Shown one piece after another: positions 22,601-33,214 of a stretch of DNA of 62,000 bases. The notes under the pieces are model-generated. The model was not told where the DNA came from. It saw only the letters and a program-made list of their open reading frames with translations, and did no database searches. The stretch's first letter is position 1. The number at the start of each line of letters is the position of its first letter. This DNA comes from Zygnema cylindricum (lineage: Eukaryota > Streptophyta > Zygnematophyceae > Zygnematales > Zygnemataceae). The stretch spans positions 1 through 62,000 of the forward strand of contig JBBHKE010001664.1 of NCBI GenBank assembly GCA_037447655.1. Reading direction: 5' to 3'. The translations under genes were made by a program, and so were the position numbers.

Positions 22601-22816
22601 CTATTTTTAACTTTTTATTGCTTTTGATTTTTCCTTTTGGTTTATTACCTCACCATTTTGTATGAAAGACAAAACTGCTCGGCTCTAATGTTTCCCAAAA
22701 CGCAGTTTGATGTTTGAATTCCCCTCTAATTTGTGTTTATTGGAATCCACACCATATGTAAACTTTATATGTCACTACGAACTTACGTGCTTACAAGAAG
22801 TTCGTGAATCGGTACA
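19700..22816. other. Intergenic sequence, no gene recognised
   Basis: AT-rich DNA. About 21640-21800 resembles 25240-25440, the continuation of the duplicated 3' flank. ATGCCATATATCTAGCA occurs both near 17141 and near 21438, which may mark the ends of the inserted block that carries the hAT relic. No exons were seen. Confidence 0.45.
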
Positions 22817-23024
22817 CCGTGAATCGCTATTAGTGATAATGTATTTTTTTAGTGAAACATTTTTCTCCGTACACACATGTCGGATTGTGGATCTGACGGT
22901 TGCGATTGAAAGGTAACATTCTCAGCTTCCGATTGGAGGTTTTAAACTGGAATTTGGACAAATGTGTACGGAGAAAATATGTTTTTAGTGAGAAAATATT
23001 ATTAACGCTAATAGCGATGCACGG
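22817..23024. mobile_element. MITE, copy 1 (about 208 bp)
   Basis: The inverted termini begin CCGTGAATCGCTATTAG and end CTAATAGCGATGCACGG. An inner pair (CTCCGTACACA / TGTGTACGGAG) completes a near full-length fold-back. The same element is at 33215-33427. It encodes nothing. It sits 157 bp upstream of the orphan LRR exon. No convincing target duplication was seen. Confidence 0.8.
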
Positions 23025-23180
23025 ATAGTGGCCGCCCTTGCGATCCAAACGTGCAAGATATAGCTCGTCGTGCCTCTTACACAACCCTTTGTGAAGAAGT
23101 TGCGATGGAGTCGAAAAAACGTGCCAGTAAAAAGGTTTCTTAGCATTTTTTTCCAAACAGGTTAGCTTTTGTATGTACAG

Positions 23181-23490
23181 CGACATTTCAAACAACGACT
23201 TCACCGGGCCGATTACCAAAATCAATGGTCTCCCACCATGCAAAGTTTTGGGTTCTAATTGCCTATTTGGCGCGAACCGCCGATCCTTGGCAAACTCGAT
23301 TCACGAGGGTTGCAAACAGATGCCTTCCATATTCTCTCGCACGTCCACATGTAATTCTCTTAAGAAATGCCTCATAAGTCCGGACACGTTCAAAAGTTTG
23401 AACGGTTGTGCGTGTAGTGCCAATTATTTGCAAACACTTAGCAAGAAGCCAAATTCCATACTCTGTGTTTCTAAAAATGGTCCATGTTAG
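23181..23490 (+). CDS. Orphan terminal exon of a second LRR / Cys-rich gene
   Basis: The acceptor is TTGTATGTACAG, phase 2 as in the LRR exons. It reads DISNNDFTGPI (an LRR), then a Cys-rich region (PPC, NC, GC, STC, KKC, NGCAC) and ends LCVSKNGPC before TAG. Gene layout, ending and 3' flank match the LRR-protease gene at 8278-16318, but here the Cys-rich part runs straight to the stop with no protease. Upstream LRR exons were not found between the hAT relic and this point, so it is probably a truncated duplicate. Confidence 0.65.
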
Positions 23491-25440
23491 AGAGCATGGA
23501 GAGTTTTGCGGGAGTACTTTTTAGGGTTTTCTCTGTTTTGATCCGGTCAAAAGGTTTAAAAAGAATTTTTAATACCGCTTATAAAATTTGACGTCTCTAG
23601 TCTCGATTCGGTCACCTAAAAATAGTGGAGTTATTATTGGCGTCCTTTTTTTAAAATGTGATTGTTTATTTACCTTGGAGGTTGCTTATTTGATGCTAAT
23701 TCATAGCAAAAGACTACCGACTAAGTAGTTAAAATGTTGTACTTTCAGTACTTTGTATCACGGTGTTCAAGTTTGTCATATTTTAAGTGGAAACAGTTTG
23801 GTACACTTTATTAATGATGGTCATTGATGAACCTTGTCCAGTTATCCATACTATGTTGGATTATTGTCGTTTTCGCGACATTTCGCGAAGCGTCATTCCA
23901 ACTTGTATTTGTTTGACGCGAACTGTCGCGTCATCATACAAAAAGTACGATGTCGTTTCGCGAGAGTATTTTTGTTGTTCGCGAACGAAACATACTATTT
24001 TGTTTCGCGTCACTTGTTTGTTTCGTGCGCGGGTGTTTCGATTTACGTGCAGGTGTGTTCGTGAAGCGACACGTGTTTAAGTCAACGTTTGGAGTTTGTC
24101 GTTTCGAAGGAAGAAGCGTGTGCGCCTTCCTTCGTGGAACTTTCATTGAAGAGTGCACAGTCAGCTAGGGACAGACTTCGTCGCTACGCTAAGTTCTGCT
24201 TGTCTTACCTTGTTGTCTCTTAGTGAAGAGTAGCGAGTATATATAGGCAGCAGTGTACATGTGCAGAGTATCGAATTAATCGAATCTATCAATTCTATCT
24301 TACATGATTGAATCATAGAGGATTTGATATTAGAGTAAGAGATTATTTAAAGAGGATAGAGAAGAGAGAGAAGAGAGAAGAGAGATGATGTAAAGAGGCT
24401 TCGGCCAAGAACACTTATAAATCTTTTTGGCTGAATATTCCTCTTGTCTTTTATGAGCTTCCGCTGTGTAATGATTTATGTTTTGTGAATTATTTTAAGT
24501 GAAACTCTTTTGCTTAAGATCCTACATACTATTCAGGTATCTAAACCATTCAGTTATTTAAGATAATCAATAGTTTAAGGTGGGTTAATAAGAGCATTTG
24601 TTTCTTAACAAACACATAACAAAACAACAATGGGGAAGAGAGTGAAGAGCAGAAAGTATGAGGGGAGTGAGAGAGCAAGAGAGACAACAATGTGGTAGAG
24701 AGTGAAAAACAAAAAGTGCGAGGCTACCAAAAATTTGAAGGGCGTTAACTGTTGAAAATGGCTTAAAAAAATCAACAAGCAATTTTGTTTTTTGGAAAAG
24801 TGGTGTTCATGTGTTTGGTTTTTAGTTTCTTTTCATTGATGGTTGTTGATAACTTTTTTATTTAGGATTGAATAAATCGAGTTTCTAAAAAAGCATCAAA
24901 CCCTAAAATAGCACCACTTCCAAAAAAAGTATAGAAACCTAAAATATAGCCATAAATGTAAAAAAAAAGTAAAAAATCCTAAAACAACACTACAAATCCA
25001 AAAAAAAGTATCAAACTAAAAGTACCCTAACATATCGAAAAGAAGTATTGAACCCTAAAATAATAGTATCCCTGAAATACCGCCCCATATCAAGCCTTAA
25101 AAAAGCGTCAATACTCATAAAAAATTGGCGAAATCTAACAAGATTGCTATTTTGACAACATGGAACTTCATTGCCACACTAATTATGAATGCAACAAAGT
25201 AGTCAAAATTTTCAACTTTGTAAGTCTACTCTTAGGCTATCTCAAAACTTGTAAAAAAAACTTTGTTTTGATCTCCCTCCAATGTTTTGTTGTGAACAAC
25301 ATAATCAATAAATAAATAAATAATTTCGCAAATTTTCTCCCCCTTCTCAACAGTAATTTCCTCCATTTATTTTGCTTCCTTCAACTCTATTTTATCGTCT
25401 TCATCCATACGTAAATTTGACCGAGCTTCAAATCTTTTAA
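23462..25440 (+). repeat. Second copy of the LRR-gene 3' flank, split by a solo LTR
   Basis: It matches 16290-17275 before and after the LTR at 23854-24526. Shared landmarks are GATCCGGTCAAAAG, TTAATGATGGTCAT, GAGCATTTGT, GGGAAGAGAGTGAA and the ATCAAACCCTAAAATA units. About 25240-25440 matches about 21640-21800. Confidence 0.7.
23854..24526 (+). mobile_element. Solo LTR of copia family B with 5-bp target duplication
   Basis: The 673-bp sequence begins TGTTGG and ends CCTACA. TACTA immediately flanks both ends (23849-23853 and 24527-24531). It is the same LTR as 30181-30819. Direct flanking duplication and no internal sequence show a solo LTR left by LTR-LTR recombination. The first 170 bp hold several TTTCGCGA/TTTCGCGT motifs. 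Confidence 0.92.
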
Positions 25441-27821
25441 AGAAAAAGTTGAGAAAAGCTCAACATTCGATACGCAAAATAGTAAATATTTAATAATAGA
25501 AGAAATGCCTGTACAAAATTTGTAGTAGTGATTACTTTTTTTTGACTGGAGTCCGGTTAAATCTAGGCTGTCACTGAAGAAAAATAAATCTAACACAAAA
25601 TATAAATATAAATGTATAGACACATTAAATTATTACGTATCACTTAGTAACTGTTTTGCTCTTTTTTTTTCTGTAAAATGTCATAATTATCTTACTACGT
25701 ATTTTTGCTCAATCACTTTATTTTTTTTCCTCGTTTATCATTATTATTTTATTCCATCATAATGATGTCTATCCCAAAATGTTTCTCACATCACGGAAAA
25801 ATGAATGTTTTATAATCGTTAAAAAAAAAAGTCAGTGCTTCCAAGATAAAAAATAGAACCCAATTAGGGAAAAAAAACAATCTTTTTTTTATTGCGAAAA
25901 AAAAAAAAAAAAACAACAGCAACAGGTTTTCAAATCATTTTTAAATTCGAATTCTCATTCTTCAAGGCATTTTCATTTTTGTATTTTTATTTAGTCGTTA
26001 AATTTGATGTAACTTTTTATCGGTGATAAAATTATTTGAAAAGTTTCCTGAATCTCTTGACATTGTAATAATACATAATAATTTACAGTTCTACAATTTT
26101 ATGTAATTTATATTCAAATAAATCTGTTATACTTATTTAATACCCTATTCAATGCTATTATTTCCTTTTTTTTTAAGAAGGCATGAAAACAGTGACAAAA
26201 ATAAAAGAAAATGTAATTAAAAAATAAAAGGGCGTTTAAAATCTCTGTTGTGGTAACTTGTGCATTTTTTTTATTGTTGAATTTATTTTTATTTTTTTAT
26301 TTCTGTTTTTTTTTTTTTTTTTTTTTTTTGTCCAAAATCTGGCAAAGGCAGAGATCCTGTTTAAGATGCAATTTCCGATTGAATCAGAAGTAGACAGAAG
26401 TTTTTTTTCAGAATGTTTTTAGAGTTGAAACAACTGTTTCAGATTTAGTGTTGACCATTTGCATTGCACGCATTTCTTTTCCAATCATTCGACAATTATT
26501 TATTATAGGGTTTTAGCACTTGATTTTGTTGAAAATCGCTTGATTGTCATAGTTGCAGTTTCGTCCTCGAGTGGTAAATGGCCTCACTTTTGGAATTCTA
26601 ACTTTGTATATTTAATGAAGTTCTGTATCATTGAGATACTTATTTTTGTCAATTTCACGTTCACTTTCTTTTTGTTTTATTAGTCGATATGTGCTTTTTG
26701 GCACACATGATCTGCGTGGATTTTGAAAAAAGATGTATCTGCAATTTCTTAAGTCCTCCCTATTTTCCTCCCGACTATGACGAAGAGTTATTATTATCAC
26801 AAGAATTAGTGTGTTTTGAAAAGAGATGTTATGAAGATTCTTTACAGTTCACATGTCTGAAACTAGTTTTGATGGGACAAATCAGAAGATTCATTTGTCA
26901 ACATTGGATCTTAAACTTTAAATCTGTAATCTGACAATTGTTGAAGGAGTAAAAACGTTTTAGTGGCAGAAAAACACTGACTTTTTATGGTTTGATTTAG
27001 GGTGTATCATTCTAATCAACATTAGTAACATTAGTGATGGAAAACATGCATAGATGTGGTTTCCAAACTTACTAGTGAGGTAACATAATTTCAATTTGTT
27101 TGTTTTTATTGAAGTAGCAAACATACAATAATATGTCACTAAATAATGGAGGGAATGGGAAGAAAATTCAATATTCGTGCATAAATACGAAAAAAAGAAG
27201 AGAAAGAACAAACAACTCCTAATATCACACAACTTTCAGAAAACTTCCAACAGCGAGACAGTACAAAACTACATTCTGACATGATGTCACAAATGTGTGA
27301 CATAACATCACCAAATAAGACATTAATAATTATGATTGTTAATAGATGTTTTAATCTTAAAATGCAACGTTAACCAAGGCAAAAAGCACAAAAGTTTATT
27401 ACCACTCCCTCGATTCTCAACATCTTATATATCTAGAAACTGAAACAAGTCGCTGAAAAACGAACAAACGTAAACTCCAATAATCTACATAAACTATTAT
27501 AAAAACCTTCAATATGGTTTAGCAACCATCACTTTATTACAAAACAGACCTTATAAACGAATAAGAAAACTACACAAAAAGACAAAAACGTAGCCCAAAA
27601 CCCTAAAAAATTACCCTAAAATAATTGGTTACCCCAACTTAACTTCTAGCATTCTAAGCTATAACTGTAACCATAAGTACACACACCACATTTATTATCA
27701 CATAAAATACAACATTAACATCAACATTAAAACTTGTGAACTCAAATACTTTTCTTTTCTTTGTTACTAAAAACTGGACGGAGTACTGCTGACGCCACTT
27801 TTAGTAATGCTGACATCACCA
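25441..27821. other. AT-rich intergenic sequence
   Basis: Long A and T runs, including a poly-T run of more than 20 near 26310. I recognise no exon or element. Confidence 0.5.
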
Positions 27822-27923
27822 TCATTGTGGAACAATGCTGACGTCATCATTATTGTCTTTGGCGACTTCCAGTGATTCGACGACGAGGGAAGATTTTTTT
27901 GTCTTCCGGAGCTCCAATTCGTT
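27822..27923 (-). CDS. Possible terminal exon (charged tail) of a minus-strand gene
   Basis: On the minus strand, GGGCCTTTTGTAG is a good acceptor, followed by a 33-codon open frame starting NELELRKTKKSSLVV and ending VSIVPQ-stop. The mixed basic then acidic composition would suit a short cytoplasmic or C-terminal tail. It could be the lost end of the PAN-lectin gene upstream at 30820-32950, beyond the copia insertion. No homology supports this, so confidence is low. Confidence 0.25.
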   Translation of the reverse strand, partial: NELELRKTKKSSLVVESLEVAKDNNDDVSIVPQ

Positions 27924-27929
27924 CTACAA

Positions 27930-28583
27930 AAGGCCCAAAAAACAAAAAATTAATAATAATAATAATCCGCATAAATTAAAAGAGAATATCTAGTAAAAAC
28001 ACTATAAGGAAAAAAAAGATAAAAAGGACACAAAAATAAAAATAAACGAAAGAGCGAACAAATAAATGAGAAATAAAAACACAAAAAAATGAAATAAACA
28101 AGTGAATGAATGAAAAATGAGAAGTAAATACATAATAATAAAATGCATGAATGAATAAATAGAGGGAGATGAGAAAAAAAAAAAAAATGACAAATTTTAT
28201 TTTTATGACAAACTGGAAAAAAAGTGGCAATCTATTAAAATAATATATTATGAAAAATAAATAAATAAAATAGAATAAAGGAAAATCTGTCTAAATTATG
28301 ACAGTTTGAAATAGTGTGGTAAGTGATGAAAAAATGAAAGATCGAAATTCAGCTCCTAACCATTAAAAAAAAAAAATACAAACAACAGATCAACAAAAAA
28401 AAAGAGAAACATTAAAAAAAAGGCAAAAAATAGTAAAAAATTGAAATACAAATGGAGTGAAAGTAAAATTCAGACAAATTTTGAACTCTAATTTCTAATT
28501 TAGTCTAATTTTGTTAAATTCGTTTACTACTCTTTTTTTTTCTTTTCCCCTTTTTAAGATTTTTTAAAGTTAATTATTTTTTA
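27930..28583. other. A-rich low-complexity stretch
   Basis: Dominated by AAATAAA-type repeats. The long hydrophobic minus-strand frame here (27976-28230) is just poly-Phe/Ile/Leu from the T-rich strand. It borders the 5' truncation point of the copia that follows. Confidence 0.5.
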
Positions 28584-30147
28584 ATGTCTCATTTTACGGA
28601 GAATATGACCGGCGACCCTCAATCTTATGGCGAGGCAAGGAGGTCGACCGATTGGGAGAGTAAGTGGAAACCAGCGTGGGAGAAAGAATTTAAGTCGGTG
28701 GTTGATAATCGAACTTTTGAGGAAGTGAAATTACCGGAAGGGAAAAAGGCAATTGATGCAAAGTGGGTCTTTAAAACCAAAACTGCAGCGTCGGGTGAAA
28801 TAACTAAGTACAAGGCGAGGCTTGTGTGTAAGGGGTTCCAACAACGTGAGGGAATCGATTTTAAGGAGACTTATGCTCCCGTGGTGAAGTTCGACTCACT
28901 ACGGATTATTATTGCAATTGCAGCGATGGGGAAGAAGCACGTCCATCAAATGGACGTTGAAACCGCGTTTTTAAATGGTGAGTTGGAGGAAGAGGTATAT
29001 ATGAAGGTACCGGAAGGTGTCTCTCCTTTGCAGGAAGGAAATGTATGGCGTTTGCGAAAGTCATTATATGGTTTGAAACAAGCACCACGCACTTGGTATT
29101 TGAGACTTCATCAAGTACTATTGAAGTTTGGATTTGTACGGACTACGTCCGATTCTGGAGTTTATGTGAAAGGTGAAGGAGTTGATCAAATCATCTTTTC
29201 CGTTTATGTGGATGATTTCTTGATGGCATGCGACAAGTTGGAGCGCATTAATGAGTTGAAACGTTAACTTGGTTTACATTTCAAAGTTACGGATCTTGGA
29301 GAGGTACGATATATTTTCGGGATTGAAGTGATACGTGAAAAGGAGGGGAACATTAAATTGAGTTAAGCTCAATATTGTAAGGAGATTTTGGAGAGATTTG
29401 GTATGTCTGACGCGAAAACCGCTTTCTACACCGTTGGATGCAAACCTACACATTCGTAAGTTTGAAGAGGAGGATTTTATCGACGTACCATATCGAGAGG
29501 CGGTTGGTTCACTTGTGTACCTTAACGTTGGTACTCGTCTAGATATTTCGGCCGCGGTTTCCATCGTCAGCCGTTATTGTCACGAGCTAAAGAATGCACA
29601 CTGGGAGGCAGTACGACGTATCTTTCGATATTTGGTTGGTACGATTGATCTGAGACTTTTGTTTACTTCTGAAAAAAAAAAATTGGAGTGTGTTGGGTAT
29701 TGTGACACGAATTGGGGCGGTGATTTTGATTCAAGTAAGTCCACGTCAGGATATGCATTTATTTTCGGAGGAGCTACGATCTCGTGGAGTTCTAGGCTAC
29801 AACCTACGGTTACGTTGAGTTCCACAGAATCTGAGTATATGGCTGCGTGTCATGCAGCTAAGGCTTCAATTTGGATTAAGGAGATGTTACGTGAGTTAAG
29901 CATTCCTATTGGTTGTATGACGATTTATTCTGACAGCATGAGTTCTATGGCGTTGGCGAAAAATCTTGTGTTTCACAAGAGGACGAAACACATCAGGATC
30001 CAATGGCATTTTGTAAGAGATTTGGTTACGGCAAACGAGATTGTATTTTCGTACGTACCAACAAAAGAGGAGGCGGCTGATTTGTTGACAAAGGCTGCCA
30101 CACATGATGTGTTTGAGAGGGGGCGACCAAAACTTGGATTATTTTGA
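28584..30147 (+). pseudogene. 5'-truncated copia family B: reverse transcriptase and RNase H
   Basis: The frame opens in the linker before RT (DPQSYGEARR). It then shows the RT motifs (YAPVVKFDSLR, HQMDVETAFLNGELEEEVYM, SLYGLKQAPRTWY and the catalytic YVDDFL near 29205). RNase H follows (GYCDTNWGGD, SKSTSGYAF, SSTESEYMA, HKRTKHIRI). TAA at 29265-29267, TAA near 29367 and a frameshift near 29418 break it. Gag, protease and integrase are absent; the sequence turns A-rich just before 28584. It is the same family as the decayed copy at 1-2000. Confidence 0.9.
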
Positions 30148-30168
30148 AGAGTTTGGCGATTCCGACAA

Positions 30169-30180
30169 TAAGAGGGGGAT
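30169..30180 (+). promoter_or_regulatory. Polypurine tract of copia B
   Basis: AAGAGGGGGA lies immediately before the LTR start TGTTGGG. It is the plus-strand priming site expected of an LTR retrotransposon. Confidence 0.8.
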
Positions 30181-30819
30181 TGTTGGGATATTGTCGTTTT
30201 CGCGACATTTCGCGAAGCGTCATTCCAACTTGAATTTGTTTGACGCGAACTGTCGCGTCATCATACAAAAAGTACGATGTCGTTTCGCGACAGTACTTTT
30301 GTTGTCCCCGAACGAAACATACTATTTCGTTTCGCGTCACTTGTTTGTTTCGTGCGCAGGTGTTTCAATTTGCGTGCAGGTGTGTTCGTGAAGCGACACG
30401 TGTTTAAGTCAACGTTTGGAGTTTGTTGTTTCGAAGGAAGAAGCGTGTGCGCCTTCCTTTGTGGAACTTTCATTGAAGAGTGTACAGTCAGCTAGGGACA
30501 GACTTCGTCGCTACGCTAAGTCTTGCTTGTCTTATCGACTTCGTCGCTACTCTAACTCTTGCTTGTCTTATCTTGTTGTCTCTTAGTGCAGAGTAGCGAG
30601 TATATATAGGCAGCAGTGTACATGTGCAGTGTATTCGATTATTGAATCTCATATGATTGAATCATAGAGGATTAATCTTGGAGTAAGAGATTATTTAAAG
30701 AGGATAGAGAAGAGAGAGTATGGCTGAATATTCCTCTTGTCTTTTATGAGCTTTCGCTGTGTAATGATTTATGTTTTGTGAATTATTTTGAGTGAATGTC
30801 TTTTGCTCAAGATCCTACA
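30181..30819 (+). mobile_element. 3' LTR of copia B, abutting the proline-rich exon
   Basis: 639 bp, TGTTGG...CCTACA, matching the solo LTR at 23854-24526. Differences include an extra near-duplicate of GACTTCGTCGCTACGCTAA near 30505-30545 and a deletion near 30718. Its right edge directly touches the minus-strand proline-rich exon (30820-30938). The left end of the element is lost, so a target duplication cannot be tested. Confidence 0.9.
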
Positions 30820-30938
30820 CGGTGGAGTTGGTGGAGGTGGTGAAGATGGTGGAGGAGATAGAGGTGGTGGAGGAGATGGGGGCGGTGAAGGAGATGGAGG
30901 AGGAGGTGGAGGTGGAGGAGGAGATGATGGTATCCTGA
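30820..30938 (-). CDS. Exon 3: extensin-like proline-rich segment (partial)
   Basis: The acceptor TTATTTTCTCAG is followed by VRIPSS and then (SPPPP)-type text continuing to the LTR border. Phase 1 joins exactly with exon 2. On the plus strand this is a GGTGGAGG purine tract. The exon must originally have continued past 30820. Confidence 0.7.
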
Positions 30939-32114
30939 CTGAGAAAATAATAGAGCAACAATTTTAATCGGTAAGAGATGTACAAAAGTGTCGAAGAAAA
31001 TATAAAATTATTGGTCTAGGGTGTTTGTTCTATAACTTCATCTCTTATGTCTCTTACAATCAACTTCATCTCTTATGTCTCTTACAATCAGTAACTATAA
31101 AAAGTAGGCTTTTCCGTGGTTTTCAGCATCCGTAGAATCTACCATTCAACAATTTTAAATGTTTGCATTATGTAATACAAGTTTCGTTGTAGTTTAGACA
31201 GGTGAAGCTACAATGGACTTGGTTATCTTTAACGATAGAGGCAAAAAATAATGAAGCTCTATTCGTGAATATTACTTTGGTGAGGTTCTGTATTACAAAC
31301 TCCACTACAAATGCACATTTTTGACTATCAAGAAATATGAATTTCCTCAAGCAAATGCAGAATTGATTTTCCTTGTAGATCCTACTTAAAAAAAAAAAAT
31401 GGAAAACGTTAATTTACATTAAGATCAAGCCACAATTCCATTAGCCATTCTCACGTCATCACTTACCGTTTCGCATTACTCGAACTTCACTCAAATGTAA
31501 ATATGTATTTTGTGGGATCCGCACGATCACATATTGACCTTTGAGTTCACATGTTTTTACAAACGGGAAGCCAAATGACTTCACATCATTGTCGCTCAAT
31601 CGAAAAGTATTTGCAGGATCACATTCAATTCCAATATTATAGTCCTCTAGGATAATAGGATAATCTCCGCTGGATACCCAAACTTCCACACCTTGTAGGC
31701 GTTCCCAGCATATTTCACATGGAGTACCACCTCCACAACAAATACGATTGTATAGTTGCACGCTACTAATGTCGTACATCCCTCCCAAGTCCACAAACCA
31801 ATATCTATTGTAACAAGACTGCGTACTAAACCACCTCCCCCAAGGAATACCATCGACACCAAAATATGAATATGCTTCAAGTCCAGTACCGTCCGAGTCA
31901 GTGTCGGTCATGTCCGTACGTTTGTAGAGGGCAACATTTTCTGAAACAAAAATAGGAAACATTTTATTAATCAGGCATACAATATATACAGGACTTCTTG
32001 ACAGAGTACTTGCCACAAATAACCATCTATATGGCATAAAAAAGGTTAACAAAAATAAATCTAGCCTAAGCGGATGGATTCTAGTAGTGGCATTTTTCCA
32101 AGGGAAGCGAAAAG

Positions 32115-32152
<38 letters not shown>

Positions 32153-32950
32153 ATGATAAAAAAGAAAAAAAAGAAAAAATTATTCACAGCCCTTGGTACT
32201 ACAAATTTGTGATCACAGAGCGATTCCTTTTCGTGATTTTCCTTTTTTTCCTGCTCAGCTCAAATGTTGACCAGAAAATTGAATCGTTGTGCACAAACGA
32301 ATGTGGACAATGCATTGGTTTTCGATTATTTTTCGATAATTAGAACTTTTCTTTTAGGCGTTTTTGCTATTTTTGGTATCAAAATATAATTATTCTTACT
32401 CTCACAAGACCTGCATTTAAGATATTTAGAAATTTTTAATTTAATTTCTCTTCACAGTCGCCGTCGATGCCTGTCCGGGCAACTCTTTTTATTGCCTGTG
32501 TAAATATCTTCGTTTTTTTTTTGGGGGTTTTGGAGCTCATATCCATCCAGAAATGTTATGTGGTTTTAAAAATACTTAATCAATTATTTTCTTACCTCCG
32601 CCCAATCCGACCAATCCGGTGCTGTTAACCACATTTGTACCGACCGCCGATTTCAACCAACATGTCTGATTGGTCGAGAGGTATTTGAAGGCGAGACAGA
32701 CTGTCACGTTGTTACAGAGGTCGCAGCATTCACCGGCTGACGTCACTATCACGCCGGAGTATCCTGGAATATCGTATCCGATGATTTCGTATCCATCCTG
32801 AGCCTCGCATTTCCCGGCATAAATCGCGGGAGGAAAAGTCGGTGAGGAATCCTGAGAGAATGCCACGTAGCAGAAGAGTAAAAGGAGAGGAAAAAAGACC
32901 GCCATTAGGGTTAGGGTTTTGAGGCCAGAGGAAGGAAATTTCCTCGACAT
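30820..32950 (-). CDS. Secreted PAN/Apple - F-type lectin - proline-rich protein, interrupted by an LTR
   Basis: Exon 1 (32950-32596) encodes a signal peptide and PAN domain. Exon 2 (31940-31467) is a complete F-type lectin (fucolectin/FTP, F5/8C-like) domain. Exon 3 (30938-30820) is proline-rich. All junctions have AG/GT borders and phase 1, and the joined frame stays open. By family, PAN domains bind protein or sugar, F-type lectins bind fucosylated glycans, and SPPPP stretches are typical of plant or algal cell-wall glycoproteins. A secreted wall- or surface-associated lectin is inferred. The gene is cut in exon 3 by the copia LTR at 30181-30819. Without exon 3, a stop follows exon 2 within a few codons (31459), so a short secreted form is also possible. 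Confidence 0.72.
31467..31940 (-). CDS. Exon 2: F-type lectin (FTP) domain
   Basis: The acceptor TTTTTGTTTCAG and donor G/GTAAGT are both phase 1, so the domain is a symmetric 1-1 module. It begins ENVALYKRT and includes YWFVDLGG, ISSVQLYNR-x-CC, an ERLQGVEVW strand, and ends GQYVIVRIP...YLHLSEVRVM. These are the F-type-lectin landmarks (NVAL, WW-VDL, V-NR-CC, RL-G-V, GRYV-I-LP, L-L-EV-V). The canonical sugar-binding residues are not all kept; see findings. Confidence 0.85.
32117..32149. repeat. GA microsatellite in intron 1 of the PAN-lectin gene
   Basis: A pure AG dinucleotide run. Confidence 0.9.
32596..32950 (-). CDS. Exon 1: signal peptide and PAN/Apple domain
   Basis: The ATG at 32950 is followed by a basic start and a hydrophobic core (about residues 13-32, LTLMAVFFPLLLLFCYVAFS), then a likely cleavage site. 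Residues 48-101 carry the PAN pattern: Cys48, GYDIPGYSG, then E-CC-x2-C (75, 76, 79), C-x-AF (85-88) and CWLKS (97-101). The exon ends GGA-G before GTAAGA (phase 1). The ATG is the first in the frame, directly before the signal peptide. Confidence 0.85.
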
Positions 32951-33214
32951 TGCATTTGAATCTTTTTGTCACGATGTGCAAATAACACAAAAGCAATCGT
33001 GTATTTTATGAAAAAATAAATTAATGTCGGCGAATAAAAACAAAGTTAATGTCGAAACGAAGTGAGGAGGAGAGAAAGGGAGAGAGCGATAAAGCTAAAG
33101 CGATCTTTCCATCTGAGAAGGGAAAGAGAAGGAGATTTGAAAAGTAAAAGAAAAACGGAAGTAAACTTTTGAAGAGGAGCCAAAAGACTTCTTACAAAGT
33201 TGCAACAACTACAA

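Noticed and set aside
27976-28230. Hydrophobic 84-codon minus-strand frame resembling membrane segments
   Set aside because: Low-complexity T-rich strand of an AAATAAA region; no splice or codon signal.
24527-30180. One full-length copia between the LTRs at 23854 and 30181
   Set aside because: The first LTR has TACTA on both of its own sides, so it is a solo LTR, and the intervening 4 kb has no gag or integrase.
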